42,612 bases of DNA from Eubacterium sp. Its GTDB lineage: Bacteria > Bacillota > Clostridia > Lachnospirales > Lachnospiraceae. The DNA lies in NCBI GenBank assembly GCA_024698585.1, contig JAILRB010000011.1, positions 1-42,612 of the forward strand. Direction: 5' to 3'. Below the pieces are notes generated by a model. It did not search any database. It saw only the letters and a program-made list of their open reading frames with translations, and was not told the origin of the DNA. The position numbers and the translations under genes were made by a program. Every line of letters begins with the position of its first letter. The stretch's first letter is position 1. Shown here in pieces: positions 7,759 through 16,569 of the stretch.

Positions 7759-7968
7759 ATGACAGAGGAAAAGAAAATTAAGATAGGTTTGATTCTGAAT
7801 AAAGTTTGTACGGTATTGGCCGTTTTGTTTTTTCTGGTGACCTGCGTGGTTATGACGTTGGTAAAGTTTCAGGTCTATTTAATTTTAGTTATTTCCATTG
7901 CAGTGCTATTTGGTATTTGTAGCGTAACATCTCATTTCCTGTTAAAAGACTATAAACCAGAGAAATAA
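7759..7968 (+). CDS. Small two-helix membrane protein of unknown function
   Basis: The 69-residue protein has a short charged N-terminus (MTEEKKIKIG), two hydrophobic segments at about residues 11-36 and 38-60, and a basic C-terminal tail (LLKDYKPEK). The ATG at 7759 is preferred over an in-frame GTG at 7753, because GAAGGAG (7744-7750) is 8 bases from the ATG and only 2 from the GTG. It lies 30 bases before the O-acetylhomoserine sulfhydrylase gene, so the two are likely co-transcribed. No family is recognised; the strong ribosome binding site and promoter support a real gene. Confidence 0.65.
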   Translation: MTEEKKIKIGLILNKVCTVLAVLFFLVTCVVMTLVKFQVYLILVISIAVLFGICSVTSHFLLKDYKPEK

Positions 7969-7998
7969 AGAACAAGTTAGAAAGTTGAGGACAGAATT

Positions 7999-9282
7999 AT
8001 GGCAAAGAACAACAAGGGAACAATTTGTGTACAGGGAGGATGGCAACCAAAGACCGGTGAGCCAAGAGTTCTTCCGATATATCAGAGTACAACATTTAAA
8101 TATGACACTTCAGAACAGATGGGAAAATTATTTGATTTAGAGGCCAGCGGATATTTCTATACCCGTTTGCAGAATCCTACCAATGATACTGTGGCACAGA
8201 AAATTTGTGATTTAGAAGGCGGTGTGGCAGCGATGCTGACATCTTCCGGACAGGCTGCAAATTTCTATGCAGTATTTAACATATGTGAAGCAGGAGATCA
8301 TTTCATTTGTTCCTCTAACGTATACGGTGGAACATTTAACTTATTCGGAATTACAATGAAGAAAATGGGAATCGACGTAACTTTCGTTGATCCGGAAATT
8401 TCTGAAGAAGAATTAGATAAAGTATTTCAGGAAAACACAAAGTGTGTCTTTGGAGAGTCCATCTCGAATCCGTCTTGTGTTGTATTTGACTTTGAAAAAT
8501 TCAGTAAGGCCGCACACAGTCATGGTGTGCCATTGATTGTTGATAATACCTTTGCAACACCAATCAACTGTCGTCCTTTCGAATTTGGAGCAGATATCGT
8601 GACACATTCCACAACAAAGTACATGGATGGTCATGCAATGGCAGTGGGTGGTGCGATTGTTGACAGCGGTAATTTTGATTGGGCTGCACATGCAGAAAAA
8701 TTCCCGGGAATGACAGAACCGGATGAATCTTATCACGGATTGATTTACTGCGAAAGCTTTGGTAAAGCGGGTTATATCACAAAGGCAACAACACAAATCA
8801 TGAGAGACTTAGGCTCCATTCAGTCTCCAATGAATGCCTTCCTGTTAAATGTAGGATTGGAAACATTACACCTTCGTATGAAGAAGCATTGTGAAAATGC
8901 ACAGAAGGTAGCAGAATATTTAGAAGCAAATGAAAATGTGGCATGGGTTAATTATCCGGGGCTTAAGAGTAATAAGTATTACGAAAGAGCACAGAAATAT
9001 ATGCCGGACGGAACTTGTGGTGTTATGTGTTTCGGAATCAAGGGTGGTAGAGAAGAATCAATTAAGTTCATGGATTCTTTGGAATTCATCGCAATAGTTA
9101 CACATGTTGCTGATGCACGTTCTTGTGTATTGCATCCGGCCAGCCATACTCATAGACAGTTGACAGATGAACAGTTAGAAGCCGCAGGAATTCCGGCTGA
9201 CTTGATTCGTTTCTCAGTTGGTATCGAAGATGTGGAAGATATCATTGCTGATTTGGAACAGGCATTTGCAAAATTAAAATAA
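7999..9282 (+). CDS. O-acetylhomoserine sulfhydrylase / Cys-Met metabolism PLP enzyme
   Basis: A 427-residue member of the Cys/Met metabolism PLP-dependent family. The start (TICVQGGWQPKTGEPRVLPIYQSTTF), the YTRLQNPTND motif, the SSGQAA segment and the PLP-lysine motif THSTTKYMDGHA point to the MetY-type O-acetylhomoserine aminocarboxypropyltransferase, and the length of about 425-430 residues is typical of that group rather than of the shorter cystathionine synthases. It would make homocysteine from O-acetylhomoserine and sulfide. A cystathionine gamma-synthase or methionine gamma-lyase activity cannot be excluded from sequence. The cysteine synthase upstream suggests a sulfur amino-acid cluster. 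No S-box or T-box is evident in the short upstream gap. Confidence 0.88.
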   Translation: MAKNNKGTICVQGGWQPKTGEPRVLPIYQSTTFKYDTSEQMGKLFDLEASGYFYTRLQNPTNDTVAQKICDLEGGVAAMLTSSGQAANFYAVFNICEAGDHFICSSNVYGGTFNLFGITMKKMGIDVTFVDPEISEEELDKVFQENTKCVFGESISNPSCVVFDFEKFSKAAHSHGVPLIVDNTFATPINCRPFEFGADIVTHSTTKYMDGHAMAVGGAIVDSGNFDWAAHAEKFPGMTEPDESYHGLIYCESFGKAGYITKATTQIMRDLGSIQSPMNAFLLNVGLETLHLRMKKHCENAQKVAEYLEANENVAWVNYPGLKSNKYYERAQKYMPDGTCGVMCFGIKGGREESIKFMDSLEFIAIVTHVADARSCVLHPASHTHRQLTDEQLEAAGIPADLIRFSVGIEDVEDIIADLEQAFAKLK

Positions 9283-9293
9283 AAGGTTTGGGT

Positions 9294-9325
9294 AAGCAGA
9301 AATGATTCGTTTCTGCTTATCTTTT
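9294..9325 (+). terminator. Terminator-like hairpin after the sulfhydrylase gene, running into the hisA ribosome binding site
   Basis: AAGCAGAAA (9294-9302) pairs perfectly with TTTCTGCTT (9310-9318) around seven bases, followed by ATCTTTTT. The T run is followed directly by AGGAG of hisA (9327-9331). Confidence 0.7.
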
Positions 9326-9339
9326 TAGGAGTGAAAATT

Positions 9340-10110
9340 ATGAAGTTTAGACCATGTATTGATATTCATAACGGAAAAGTGAAACAGCTTGTAGGTGGAA
9401 GTCTGAAAGATGAAGGAAACCAAGCAAAGGAAAATTTTGTGTCAGAGCGAAATGCTCAGGATTTTGCAAAACTTTATGAAAAAGATGGTTTGAAAGGTGG
9501 TCATATCATTATTTTAAACCATAAGGATTCCGAATATTTTGAAGCAACCAAAGCTCAGGCAGTCAGTGCCTTGAAAGCTTATCCCGGTGGAATGCAGATT
9601 GGTGGTGGAATCAATGATGGAAATGCAAAAGAATTTATTGAAGCAGGAGCGTCACATGTGATTGTGACTTCTTTTGTGTTCCGTGATGGAAAAGTTGATT
9701 ATGATAATTTAGAAAAATTGGTTGCAGCAGTAGGAAAAGAACATATCGTCCTAGATTTGAGCTGTAGAAAAAAAGAAGGGGATTACTATATTGTTACCGA
9801 TCGCTGGCAGAAATTTACCGAGGAGAAAGTTTCAGTGGAAATGCTGGAAAAATTAGGGGACTACTGTGATGAATTCCTGGTTCACGGCGTGGATGTGGAA
9901 GGAATGGGCTCCGGAATGGAAGAAGACCTGGTAAAACTTCTGGCAAAGTATGACGGGAATGCCATAACTTATGCCGGTGGAATTGCATCCATGGAACAGA
10001 TTGAACGCTTTGGTGCATTGTGTGACAGGAAACTGGATTTTACCATTGGAAGCGCTTTGGATTTGTTTGGTGGAAACCTCTCGTACGACATGGTAAAGGA
10101 TGTTCACTAA
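9340..10110 (+). CDS. hisA: HisA isomerase of the eukaryotic (yeast HIS6-like) type
   Basis: The 256-residue protein is a TIM barrel that matches the fungal/plant form of phosphoribosylformimino-5-aminoimidazole carboxamide ribotide isomerase, not the usual bacterial HisA. Segments that I recognise from that group are FRPCIDIHNGKVKQ, QIGGGIND, VIVTSFVF, VLDLSCRKK, EFLVHGVDVEG, ITYAGG and FTIGSALDLFGGNLSYD. The two catalytic aspartates expected of HisA fit Asp in CIDIHNG and in LDLSCRK. It catalyses the ProFAR to PRFAR ring-opening isomerisation in histidine synthesis. The start at 9340 is chosen because AGGAG (9327-9331) is 8 bases upstream; an in-frame GTG at 9331 overlaps it. No other his gene is nearby. 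The subtype call rests on memory of the yeast sequence. Confidence 0.88.
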   Translation: MKFRPCIDIHNGKVKQLVGGSLKDEGNQAKENFVSERNAQDFAKLYEKDGLKGGHIIILNHKDSEYFEATKAQAVSALKAYPGGMQIGGGINDGNAKEFIEAGASHVIVTSFVFRDGKVDYDNLEKLVAAVGKEHIVLDLSCRKKEGDYYIVTDRWQKFTEEKVSVEMLEKLGDYCDEFLVHGVDVEGMGSGMEEDLVKLLAKYDGNAITYAGGIASMEQIERFGALCDRKLDFTIGSALDLFGGNLSYDMVKDVH

Positions 10111-10116
10111 GTGAAG

Positions 10117-10530
10117 TGCATAGAAAAAGCATAAGTGGTCTGAATCTATGCGTTAGTAGAGGCGGTCTGAAACGTTGTATGCATAGAAAAGACGAAAAAG
10201 GTTGGAATTTATGCAACTATCTAGGTTATTTGAAGTGCGGAATGCATAGAATTCGTACAAAAAGCAGAAATCTATGCATTTATTTAGGAAATATGAAATG
10301 TCGTATGCATAGAAGAAGCAAAAACGATGAGGATCTATGCATTGATTGATCTGATTGGAAAAGTTGCATGCATAGAAGACGTGAAATTTGTTAGAATTTA
10401 TGCACTAAAAAAGAAAAAACGGTAAGTTGTATGCATAGAACAGGCAAAATAAGCTGGAATCTATGCAATGGACGTGAAAAAATATTGAATTGGATGCATA
10501 GAACACGCATAAAAAACAGAAGTCTATGCA
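10117..10530 (+). repeat. Array of seven spaced inverted repeats, exact 63-bp period
   Basis: Seven elements start at 10117, 10180, 10243, 10306, 10369, 10432 and 10495, always 63 bases apart. Each is 36 bases long: left arm TGCATAGA (7 of 7 identical, next base A in all), a 20-base interior, and right arm TCTATGCA (4 exact, TTTATGCA twice, TCTATGCG once). Spacers between elements are all 27 bases. Interiors and spacers are A-rich and mostly diverged, with weak shared features (GGAA before the right arm, TTGAA in the spacer). It fills the gap between hisA and the ClpP-like gene. It is neither a typical CRISPR nor a coding repeat. An RNA of seven hairpins or a platform for a dimeric DNA-binding protein are both possible. 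Confidence 0.9.
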
Positions 10531-10557
10531 TTCGAAAAAGAATAAAAAAGAATATCT

Positions 10558-10587
10558 CCTCCATACTACAAGGTATGGAGGTTTTTT
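10558..10587 (+). terminator. Terminator-like hairpin containing the Shine-Dalgarno of the ClpP-like gene
   Basis: CCTCCATAC (10558-10566) pairs perfectly with GTATGGAGG (10573-10581) around six bases, followed by six T. The start codon of the next gene comes immediately after, at 10588, and its GGAGG ribosome binding site (10577-10581) is inside the right arm. The hairpin could therefore stop transcription, block translation, or both. Confidence 0.8.
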
Positions 10588-11235
10588 ATGGATAGAGAAA
10601 AAGAGTATGGACAGGAGAAGCTGGATCAGAATCAAAAGGGAAAGAATATTCAGCTGATTAGTATTATCGGAGAGGTGGAAGGACATGAGCAACTGGCTTC
10701 CGGGATGAAGGCAACGAAATATGAGCACCTGCTACCACAGTTGGCGAAAATCGAGGATGATGAAGAAATTGAAGGGGTGCTCATTATTATTAATACGGTA
10801 GGAGGAGACGTGGAGTGCGGTCTGGCCATTGCAGAGATGATAGCAGGGCTTAGCAAACCTACGGTGTCGTTGGTTCTGGGAGGGAGCCATTCCATTGGTA
10901 TTCCTCTGGCAGTTGCAGCAGATTATTCCATGATTGTGGAGACGGGAACCATGGTGGTACACCCAGTACGAATGGACGGAACCTTTATCGGGGTAAATCA
11001 GACGTTTCGCTATTTTCAGAAAATACAGGAACGGATTAACTGGTTTGTCACCCATCATAGTAATATAACAGAAGAGCGGTTCACGGAACTGATGAAAGAA
11101 ACCGAAATCATGACAAAGGATGTGGGAAGTATTTTGGTGGGAAAACAGTCAGTGGATGAAGGGATTATTGATGAACTGGGAGACTTGAAAAGTGCATTGA
11201 GAAAACTTTATTGTATGATAGAAAATAAGCAATGA
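10588..11235 (+). CDS. tepA: ClpP-like serine protease of the TepA family
   Basis: The 215-residue protein belongs to the ClpP/crotonase-like peptidases, resembling Bacillus TepA (YmfB). Residues 25-40 form the first strand (LISIIGEVEGH), followed by IINTVGGDVECGLAIAEMI, the nucleophile motif GGSHSIGIPLA with the putative catalytic Ser, and the MVVHPVRMDG segment with the conserved His-Pro. The C-terminal VGKQSVDEGIIDELGD is typical of the family. There is no signal peptide, so it is cytosolic or peripheral. In Bacillus subtilis tepA lies next to spoIIIE; here uppP separates it from ftsK, so the neighbourhood is partly conserved. Its ribosome binding site is buried in a terminator-like hairpin and no alternative start fits. 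Substrate unknown. Confidence 0.82.
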   Translation: MDREKEYGQEKLDQNQKGKNIQLISIIGEVEGHEQLASGMKATKYEHLLPQLAKIEDDEEIEGVLIIINTVGGDVECGLAIAEMIAGLSKPTVSLVLGGSHSIGIPLAVAADYSMIVETGTMVVHPVRMDGTFIGVNQTFRYFQKIQERINWFVTHHSNITEERFTELMKETEIMTKDVGSILVGKQSVDEGIIDELGDLKSALRKLYCMIENKQ

Positions 11236-11236
11236 T

Positions 11237-11275
11237 AAGAGAGGAAAGGCTTGCCAAAAGGTGAGCCTTTCTCTT
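11237..11275 (+). terminator. Terminator of the ClpP-like gene
   Basis: GAAAGGCT (11244-11251) pairs with AGCCTTTC (11264-11271), extended by AGAG/CTCT outside with one bulge, then TTTG. The T run is short. Confidence 0.65.
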
Positions 11276-11297
11276 TGTGGCATATTTGCTGTTTTCC

Positions 11298-11326
11298 TTG
11301 AATAAATAATCAAAAAATAGTAAAAT
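11298..11326 (+). promoter_or_regulatory. Promoter of uppP
   Basis: TTGAAT (11298-11303), 17 bases, TAAAAT (11321-11326), 40 bases before the start codon. Confidence 0.6.
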
Positions 11327-11366
11327 ATTAAACGACTATGGTCATTTAAGAAGATAGGAGAACACA

Positions 11367-12239
11367 ATGAGTATTTTTAAAGCAATTTTAATGGGAATTA
11401 TCCAGGGAGTGACAGAGTTTCTTCCGGTTAGTAGTTCAGGACATCTGGCGATTTTTAAGAAGGTTTTTCATATGGCAGACGTGGGAACATCCTTTGATGT
11501 ATTTCTGCATTTGGGAACCTTGTTAGCGGTATTTATAGTTTATTGGAAAGATATTGCAAAATTGATTTCGGATGGAATTGGAATCCTGGTGGATTCATTC
11601 CATAACCTGGCAGAATGGATTATTGAAAAGAGAGGACTTCGTGAGCCAAATTACCGAAAGGTGATTAACTCATCTTATAGAAAGTTTGCAATGTTGGTAA
11701 TTGTATCCACCATCCCGACAGGAATTATCGGTGTGATGGGAGAAAAATTGATTGATGATGCAGCCACATCCCTTCTGGTTCCGGGAATCTGTCTGATTGT
11801 GACAGCAGTATTGCTTTATGTTTCAGATCAGTTAGAAGACGGAGATAAGACACCGAAGAAGACTACTTATGCCAATGCGGGATTTATCGGTGTGTGTCAG
11901 GGAATCGCAACTCTTCCGGGACTTTCCCGTTCAGGAACTACCATTACAGCCGGTTTGCTTTGTGGATTGAAACGAGACTTCGCAGTGAAGTATTCTTTCA
12001 TCATGTCAATTCCGGCAATTTTGGGCGCGGCAGTTTTTAAAATTCCTGATATGAAAAATGATATTGCGGCAACCAGTCCGGCAGGATATATTGCAGGAGC
12101 GATTACAGCAGCCGTGGTAGGATATATTTGTATTAAGACAATGCTGGTCATTGTTAGAAATAAACAGTTTAAGTATTTTTCAATCTATTGTGCAATCGTC
12201 GGCCTCGTGGCAATTGTGGCAGCGTTTATTGTAGAATAG
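11367..12239 (+). CDS. uppP: Undecaprenyl-diphosphate phosphatase
   Basis: A 290-residue polytopic membrane protein of the BacA/UppP family. The two active-site motifs are present: GVTEFLPVSSSGHL near residues 11-24 and GLSRSGTTIT near residue 189, where the family's Glu, Ser, His and Arg residues act. About eight membrane helices are visible. The enzyme dephosphorylates undecaprenyl diphosphate at the membrane to regenerate the lipid carrier for peptidoglycan synthesis; overproduction gives bacitracin resistance in other species. AGGAG lies 9 bases before the ATG, and a promoter with a 17-base spacer is just upstream. ftsK follows after 34 bases without a visible terminator, so transcription probably continues into it. 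Confidence 0.96.
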   Translation: MSIFKAILMGIIQGVTEFLPVSSSGHLAIFKKVFHMADVGTSFDVFLHLGTLLAVFIVYWKDIAKLISDGIGILVDSFHNLAEWIIEKRGLREPNYRKVINSSYRKFAMLVIVSTIPTGIIGVMGEKLIDDAATSLLVPGICLIVTAVLLYVSDQLEDGDKTPKKTTYANAGFIGVCQGIATLPGLSRSGTTITAGLLCGLKRDFAVKYSFIMSIPAILGAAVFKIPDMKNDIAATSPAGYIAGAITAAVVGYICIKTMLVIVRNKQFKYFSIYCAIVGLVAIVAAFIVE

Positions 12240-12273
12240 AGCGAATTCAATGAAGTTATTGAGGTGAAGTGAG

Positions 12274-14889
12274 TTGGCGAATACAAAAAAGAAAAGTGGA
12301 GCCAAAAAATCAAATACGAAAAGCAGAAGCAATTCCAAGAAGAAAACCTCTCGCAGAATCACGAAGGCAGAACTGGAAAAGAGAAAAAAGTTAAGGGCAG
12401 AAATTGCTGTCTGGGTATTTCTGGCAATTTCCATCTTCCTGTTCCTGAGTAATTTTGGAATCTGTGGTTATGTGGGAAATGTTTTCCGCAGCGTAATGTT
12501 GGGATGCTTTGGAACTCTGGGATATATCTTTCCGATTATTCTTGTGGTTCTGGTTGGATTTATTGCATTTAATGAAGCGAACACAAGAGTATTCGTTAAA
12601 GTATCCGGTATTGTTTTGTTATATGTGGATCTTTGTATTCTGTTACATCTGCTGAGTTATGGAAGTGCCACCGGAGAATTGTCATACTTTTATGAAAATG
12701 CTTCCCATGGAGAATTCGGAGGCGGATGGATTGGCGGAGCACTGGGCCGTATCTTTTGCAGTGGTCTTGGAATCGTTGGAGCATATCTGCTGGTAATCAT
12801 TCTGCTGATTATCTGTCTGGTGGTACTAACGGAAAAGTCTATTATGGATGGTCTGAAGGATAAAGGGCAGTATGCTTTGGAAAATGCCAAGGAAGAAGCA
12901 GCAATCCGTCGGGAAGAAAATCAGATCCTCCGGGAAAAGAGACGGGAAGAAAAACGTCAGGCAAGAAACAGAGCGCGAGTAGTGGGCGTGGATTTTGGTG
13001 ATACCACCATTACACCGGGAGCAGATCAAAACAAAAAGAAAAAGGATTCACTTCAGGAGGTCCATGAAATACATATCGAAGGATTTGATGAGGAACCAAA
13101 GGAAGAGCCAATTCAGGATCCAGAGATTTACACGTATGATGCAAAGAAGCCTTCTAAGCAGATGAAAATCGAAGGCCTAGAAGAAACACCAAAGGCTTCT
13201 GAACACGCCACAGACGGAGAATTCCAACCAAAGGAACGGGTGATTGTCAGCGAGGAAGCAAAAGCTGCTATGAACAGAAAACCTTATGGAATGGGTGGAA
13301 GCGATGGAAGTGCACAGACACCGGATGCGGATGGTCAGATTACTCCGGACGCTGTGACAGAAATTCAGAAGAAAGCGTCCAATGAGGGAAAAATCATTGC
13401 ACCAACGAAGAAGAAAATGGTTTATAAGAAACCACCGTATTCCCTCTTAAAGGACAATCCTGGAGGAAAGAGTGGTACCACAAAGGCTGAGTTGATGGCT
13501 ACTGCCAATAAACTGAAACAGGTTTTAGCAAACTTCGGCGTCAATGTGGAAGTAACCAATGTTAGCAAAGGACCATCGGTGACTCGGTATGAATTGCAAC
13601 CGGAATTAGGAACCAAGGTTAGCAGAATTACCGGACTGACAGATGATATTAAATTAAATATGGCGGCAGCAGATATCCGAATTGAAGCACCGATTCCGGG
13701 AAAGGCAGCCGTGGGTATTGAAATTCCAAATGAAGGAAGAGATCCGGTTTACTTAAAGGAATTATTGAATTCACCGGATTTGAAGAGTCATAAATCGAAA
13801 CTGGCATTTCCGGCAGGAAAGGACATTGCCGGTCGTGTCGTGGTGGCGGATATTGCAAAAATGCCACATATGCTGATTGCAGGAACCACCGGTTCCGGTA
13901 AATCCGTATTTACGAATTCGATTTTAATGAGTATTCTTTACCGGAGCACCCCGGAAGAGGTTCGATTAATTGTGATTGACCCGAAGGTGGTGGAATTCCA
14001 GGTATACAATAAAATTCCGCATTTGCTTTATGATGTGGTAACGGACCCGAAAAAGGCAGCAGGAATTTTAAATTGGGCAGTGGCAGAAATGACGACCCGA
14101 TATAAAAAGTTTGCAAACCTTGGGGCAAAGGATATTGGAAGCTATAATGCGAAGGTTGCCAGCGGTGATTTCCCGGCAGATGGAGAAGCACCGGAAAAGA
14201 TGCCGCAGATTCTGATTATTATCGATGAGTTGGCAGACTTAATGATGGTAGCAGCTAAAGAAGTAGAAGAAGCAATCTGTCGTCTGGCACAGCTTGCCAG
14301 AGCGGCGGGAATTCATATGGTCATTGCAACCCAGAGACCTTCGGTGGATGTCATCACCGGATTGATTAAGGCGAACATCCCGTCCCGTGTTGCATTGACG
14401 GTAGCATCCGGTACAGACTCCAGAACCATCATTGATATGTATGGTGCGGAGAAACTGCTGGGAAATGGTGACATGCTGTTTTATCCGGCAGGTTATGTAA
14501 AACCGGTACGATTACAGGGTGCGTATGTTTCTGAAGGAGAAATCGCAGAAACCGTACGCTATATCATAGATCACAGTGGTGAGGCTGAGTATGATACATC
14601 CATTGACGCAAAGTTAGTGAACGATCAGGAAGCTTCAGCTGGGGGCGGAGATGAGCGAGACCCAATCTTTGCAGAGGCAGGTCGACTTTGTATTGAAAAA
14701 CAAAAGGGGTCAACCAGTATGATTCAACGACAATTTAAAGTCGGCTTTAACAGAGCCGCCAGAGTTATGGAACAGCTTTATGATGCCGGTGTGGTTGGAC
14801 AGGAAGAAGTCAATAAACCACGAAAGGTCATTATGAGCATGGAAGAATTTGAAGGGTTATTACAAGGAGGATCAACGAATGAAGAGTGA
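12274..14889 (+). CDS. ftsK: DNA translocase FtsK/SpoIIIE
   Basis: The 871-residue protein has a Lys/Ser-rich N-terminus, a membrane domain at about residues 40-195 with four to five helices, a charged Glu/Lys linker to about residue 390, and the RecA-like motor. The motor shows Walker A (GTTGSGKS near residue 537), a Walker B region ([12 protein letters not shown]) and [12 protein letters not shown]. The C-terminal winged-helix gamma domain ([23 protein letters not shown]), which reads KOPS/SRS sequences, is complete. It pumps DNA across the division or sporulation septum. The start is TTG, set by GAGGTGA six bases upstream. The end overlaps fhs by 11 bases, and the strong fhs ribosome binding site is inside the last ftsK codons. 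Confidence 0.96.
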   Translation: MANTKKKSGAKKSNTKSRSNSKKKTSRRITKAELEKRKKLRAEIAVWVFLAISIFLFLSNFGICGYVGNVFRSVMLGCFGTLGYIFPIILVVLVGFIAFNEANTRVFVKVSGIVLLYVDLCILLHLLSYGSATGELSYFYENASHGEFGGGWIGGALGRIFCSGLGIVGAYLLVIILLIICLVVLTEKSIMDGLKDKGQYALENAKEEAAIRREENQILREKRREEKRQARNRARVVGVDFGDTTITPGADQNKKKKDSLQEVHEIHIEGFDEEPKEEPIQDPEIYTYDAKKPSKQMKIEGLEETPKASEHATDGEFQPKERVIVSEEAKAAMNRKPYGMGGSDGSAQTPDADGQITPDAVTEIQKKASNEGKIIAPTKKKMVYKKPPYSLLKDNPGGKSGTTKAELMATANKLKQVLANFGVNVEVTNVSKGPSVTRYELQPELGTKVSRITGLTDDIKLNMAAADIRIEAPIPGKAAVGIEIPNEGRDPVYLKELLNSPDLKSHKSKLAFPAGKDIAGRVVVADIAKMPHMLIAGTTGSGKSVFTNSILMSILYRSTPEEVRLIVIDPKVVEFQVYNKIPHLLYDVVTDPKKAAGILNWAVAEMTTRYKKFANLGAKDIGSYNAKVASGDFPADGEAPEKMPQILIIIDELADLMMVAAKEVEEAICRLAQLARAAGIHMVIATQRPSVDVITGLIKANIPSRVALTVASGTDSRTIIDMYGAEKLLGNGDMLFYPAGYVKPVRLQGAYVSEGEIAETVRYIIDHSGEAEYDTSIDAKLVNDQEASAGGGDERDPIFAEAGRLCIEKQKGSTSMIQRQFKVGFNRAARVMEQLYDAGVVGQEEVNKPRKVIMSMEEFEGLLQGGSTNEE

Positions 14890-16549
14890 TATTGAAATCG
14901 CACAGGAAGCGGTAATGAAGCCGATTAAAGAAGTAGCAGCAGGATTAGGAATGACAGAAGATGATCTGGAATTATACGGAAAGTATAAGGCAAAGATTTC
15001 CAATGAATATTTCGAAAAAATCAAGGATCGTCCGGATGGAAAACTGATTCTTGTAACAGCAATCAATCCGACACCGGCAGGAGAAGGAAAAACGACAGTA
15101 ACCGTTGGATTAGGAGAAGCTTTTGGAAAATTAGATAAGAAAGCTGTGATTGCATTAAGAGAACCGTCTCTCGGACCTTGCTTTGGTATTAAAGGTGGTG
15201 CTGCCGGCGGTGGATACGCTCAGGTTGTTCCAATGGAAGATTTAAATCTTCATTTTACTGGAGACTTCCATGCGATTACTGCAGCTAATAACCTTTGTGC
15301 TGCAATGTTGGATAATTCCATCCAGCAGGGAAACGAATTAAACATTGATCCAAACCAGGTTGTTTGGAAGCGATGTGTAGATATTAATGACAGAGTGTTA
15401 AGAAACATTATTGTTGGGTTAGGAAGAAAAGTGGACGGTGTGGTAAGAGAAGACCATTTCGTAATCACTGTTGCTTCAGAAATCATGGCAATCCTTTGTC
15501 TTGCAACAGACTATGCAGACTTAAAGGATCGTCTTGGTAAGATTGTTTTGGCTTACACCTATGATGGACAGCCGGTTACAGCAAAAGACATCAAGGCTGT
15601 TGGTTCCATGGCAGCATTATTAAAAGATGCTATGAAGCCAAACCTGATTCAGACCCTGGAACATACTCCGGCATTGGTACATGGTGGACCATTCGCAAAT
15701 ATTGCACACGGATGTAATTCTGTTAAGGCAACAAAGACAGCATTAAAGATGGCAGATTACGTAATCACAGAAGCTGGATTCGGTGCAGATCTTGGAGCAG
15801 AGAAGTTCCTTGACATCAAGTGTAGAAAAGCCGGATTAAAACCGGATTGTGTGGTATTGGTTGCGACAGTTCGTGCATTGAAATATAACGGTGGTGTGGC
15901 AAAAGAAGATCTTTCCGAAGAAAATCTGGATGCGTTGGCAAAGGGAATTGTAAACCTAGAAAAGCACATTGAAAATCTTCAGAAATTCGGCGTTCCTGTC
16001 GTAGTAACATTGAACCAGTTTATTACAGATACTGACGCAGAATATGAATTCATCAAGAACTTCTGTGAAGAAAGAAATTGTGAATTCGCTCTTGCAGAAG
16101 TTTGGGCAAAAGGTGGCGAAGGTGGTGTTGCCTTAGCAGAAAAGGTTATCGAAACCATTGAAACAAAGCCGTCAAACTATGCACCGCTTTACAGTGATGA
16201 ATTATCCATTAAGGAAAAAATCGAAACAGTTGCAAAGGAAATCTACGGAGCAGATGGTGTGACTTATTCACCGGAAGCCAATGCAGCAATCAAGAAAATC
16301 GAAGATATGGGATACGGTGATTATCCGGTATGTATGGCAAAAACACAGTACTCCTTATCTGATGATATGAAGAAGTTGGGAAGACCAACCGGATTTACAA
16401 TCAATATCCGTGAAGTTTACATTTCAGCAGGTGCCGGATTCGTTGTAGCAATTACCGGAAGTATCATGACAATGCCGGGACTTTCCAAGAGCCCTGCAGC
16501 CTTCGGAATTGATTTAACAGATGATGGTAAAATTACAGGATTATTCTAA
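14879..16549 (+). CDS. fhs: Formate-tetrahydrofolate ligase
   Basis: The 556-residue enzyme has the family length and its landmarks: the N-terminal [19 protein letters not shown], the ATP loop [18 protein letters not shown] at residues about 65-82, [23 protein letters not shown], and [13 protein letters not shown]. It makes 10-formyl-tetrahydrofolate from formate, THF and ATP, in the cytosol, and is also the entry step of the methyl branch in acetogens. The ATG at 14879 is chosen because AAGGAGG (14864-14870) is 8 bases upstream and the family N-terminus begins there; it overlaps the end of ftsK, implying coupled translation. folD follows after 20 bases. Confidence 0.98.
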   Translation: MKSDIEIAQEAVMKPIKEVAAGLGMTEDDLELYGKYKAKISNEYFEKIKDRPDGKLILVTAINPTPAGEGKTTVTVGLGEAFGKLDKKAVIALREPSLGPCFGIKGGAAGGGYAQVVPMEDLNLHFTGDFHAITAANNLCAAMLDNSIQQGNELNIDPNQVVWKRCVDINDRVLRNIIVGLGRKVDGVVREDHFVITVASEIMAILCLATDYADLKDRLGKIVLAYTYDGQPVTAKDIKAVGSMAALLKDAMKPNLIQTLEHTPALVHGGPFANIAHGCNSVKATKTALKMADYVITEAGFGADLGAEKFLDIKCRKAGLKPDCVVLVATVRALKYNGGVAKEDLSEENLDALAKGIVNLEKHIENLQKFGVPVVVTLNQFITDTDAEYEFIKNFCEERNCEFALAEVWAKGGEGGVALAEKVIETIETKPSNYAPLYSDELSIKEKIETVAKEIYGADGVTYSPEANAAIKKIEDMGYGDYPVCMAKTQYSLSDDMKKLGRPTGFTINIREVYISAGAGFVVAITGSIMTMPGLSKSPAAFGIDLTDDGKITGLF

Positions 16550-16569
16550 GAATCAGAGAGGATAAAAAT

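Noticed and set aside
10116-10349. Open frame of 77 codons with a 21-residue repeat (MHRK, NLC, KC) inside the first array
   Set aside because: It starts at GTG without a ribosome binding site. The frame is kept only because 63 is a multiple of three, and it is broken by TGA in unit 4 and TAG in unit 5 while the DNA period continues. The sister array has a 64-65 bp period that cannot code.
10117-10530. CRISPR array
   Set aside because: Only the 8-9 base arms are conserved, not a full repeat of 23-37 bases, and no cas gene is present.
10405-10728. Minus-strand frame of 107 codons across the array and the start of the ClpP-like gene
   Set aside because: It is rich in Phe and Leu from the A-rich plus strand, overlaps a well-supported gene and has no ribosome binding site.
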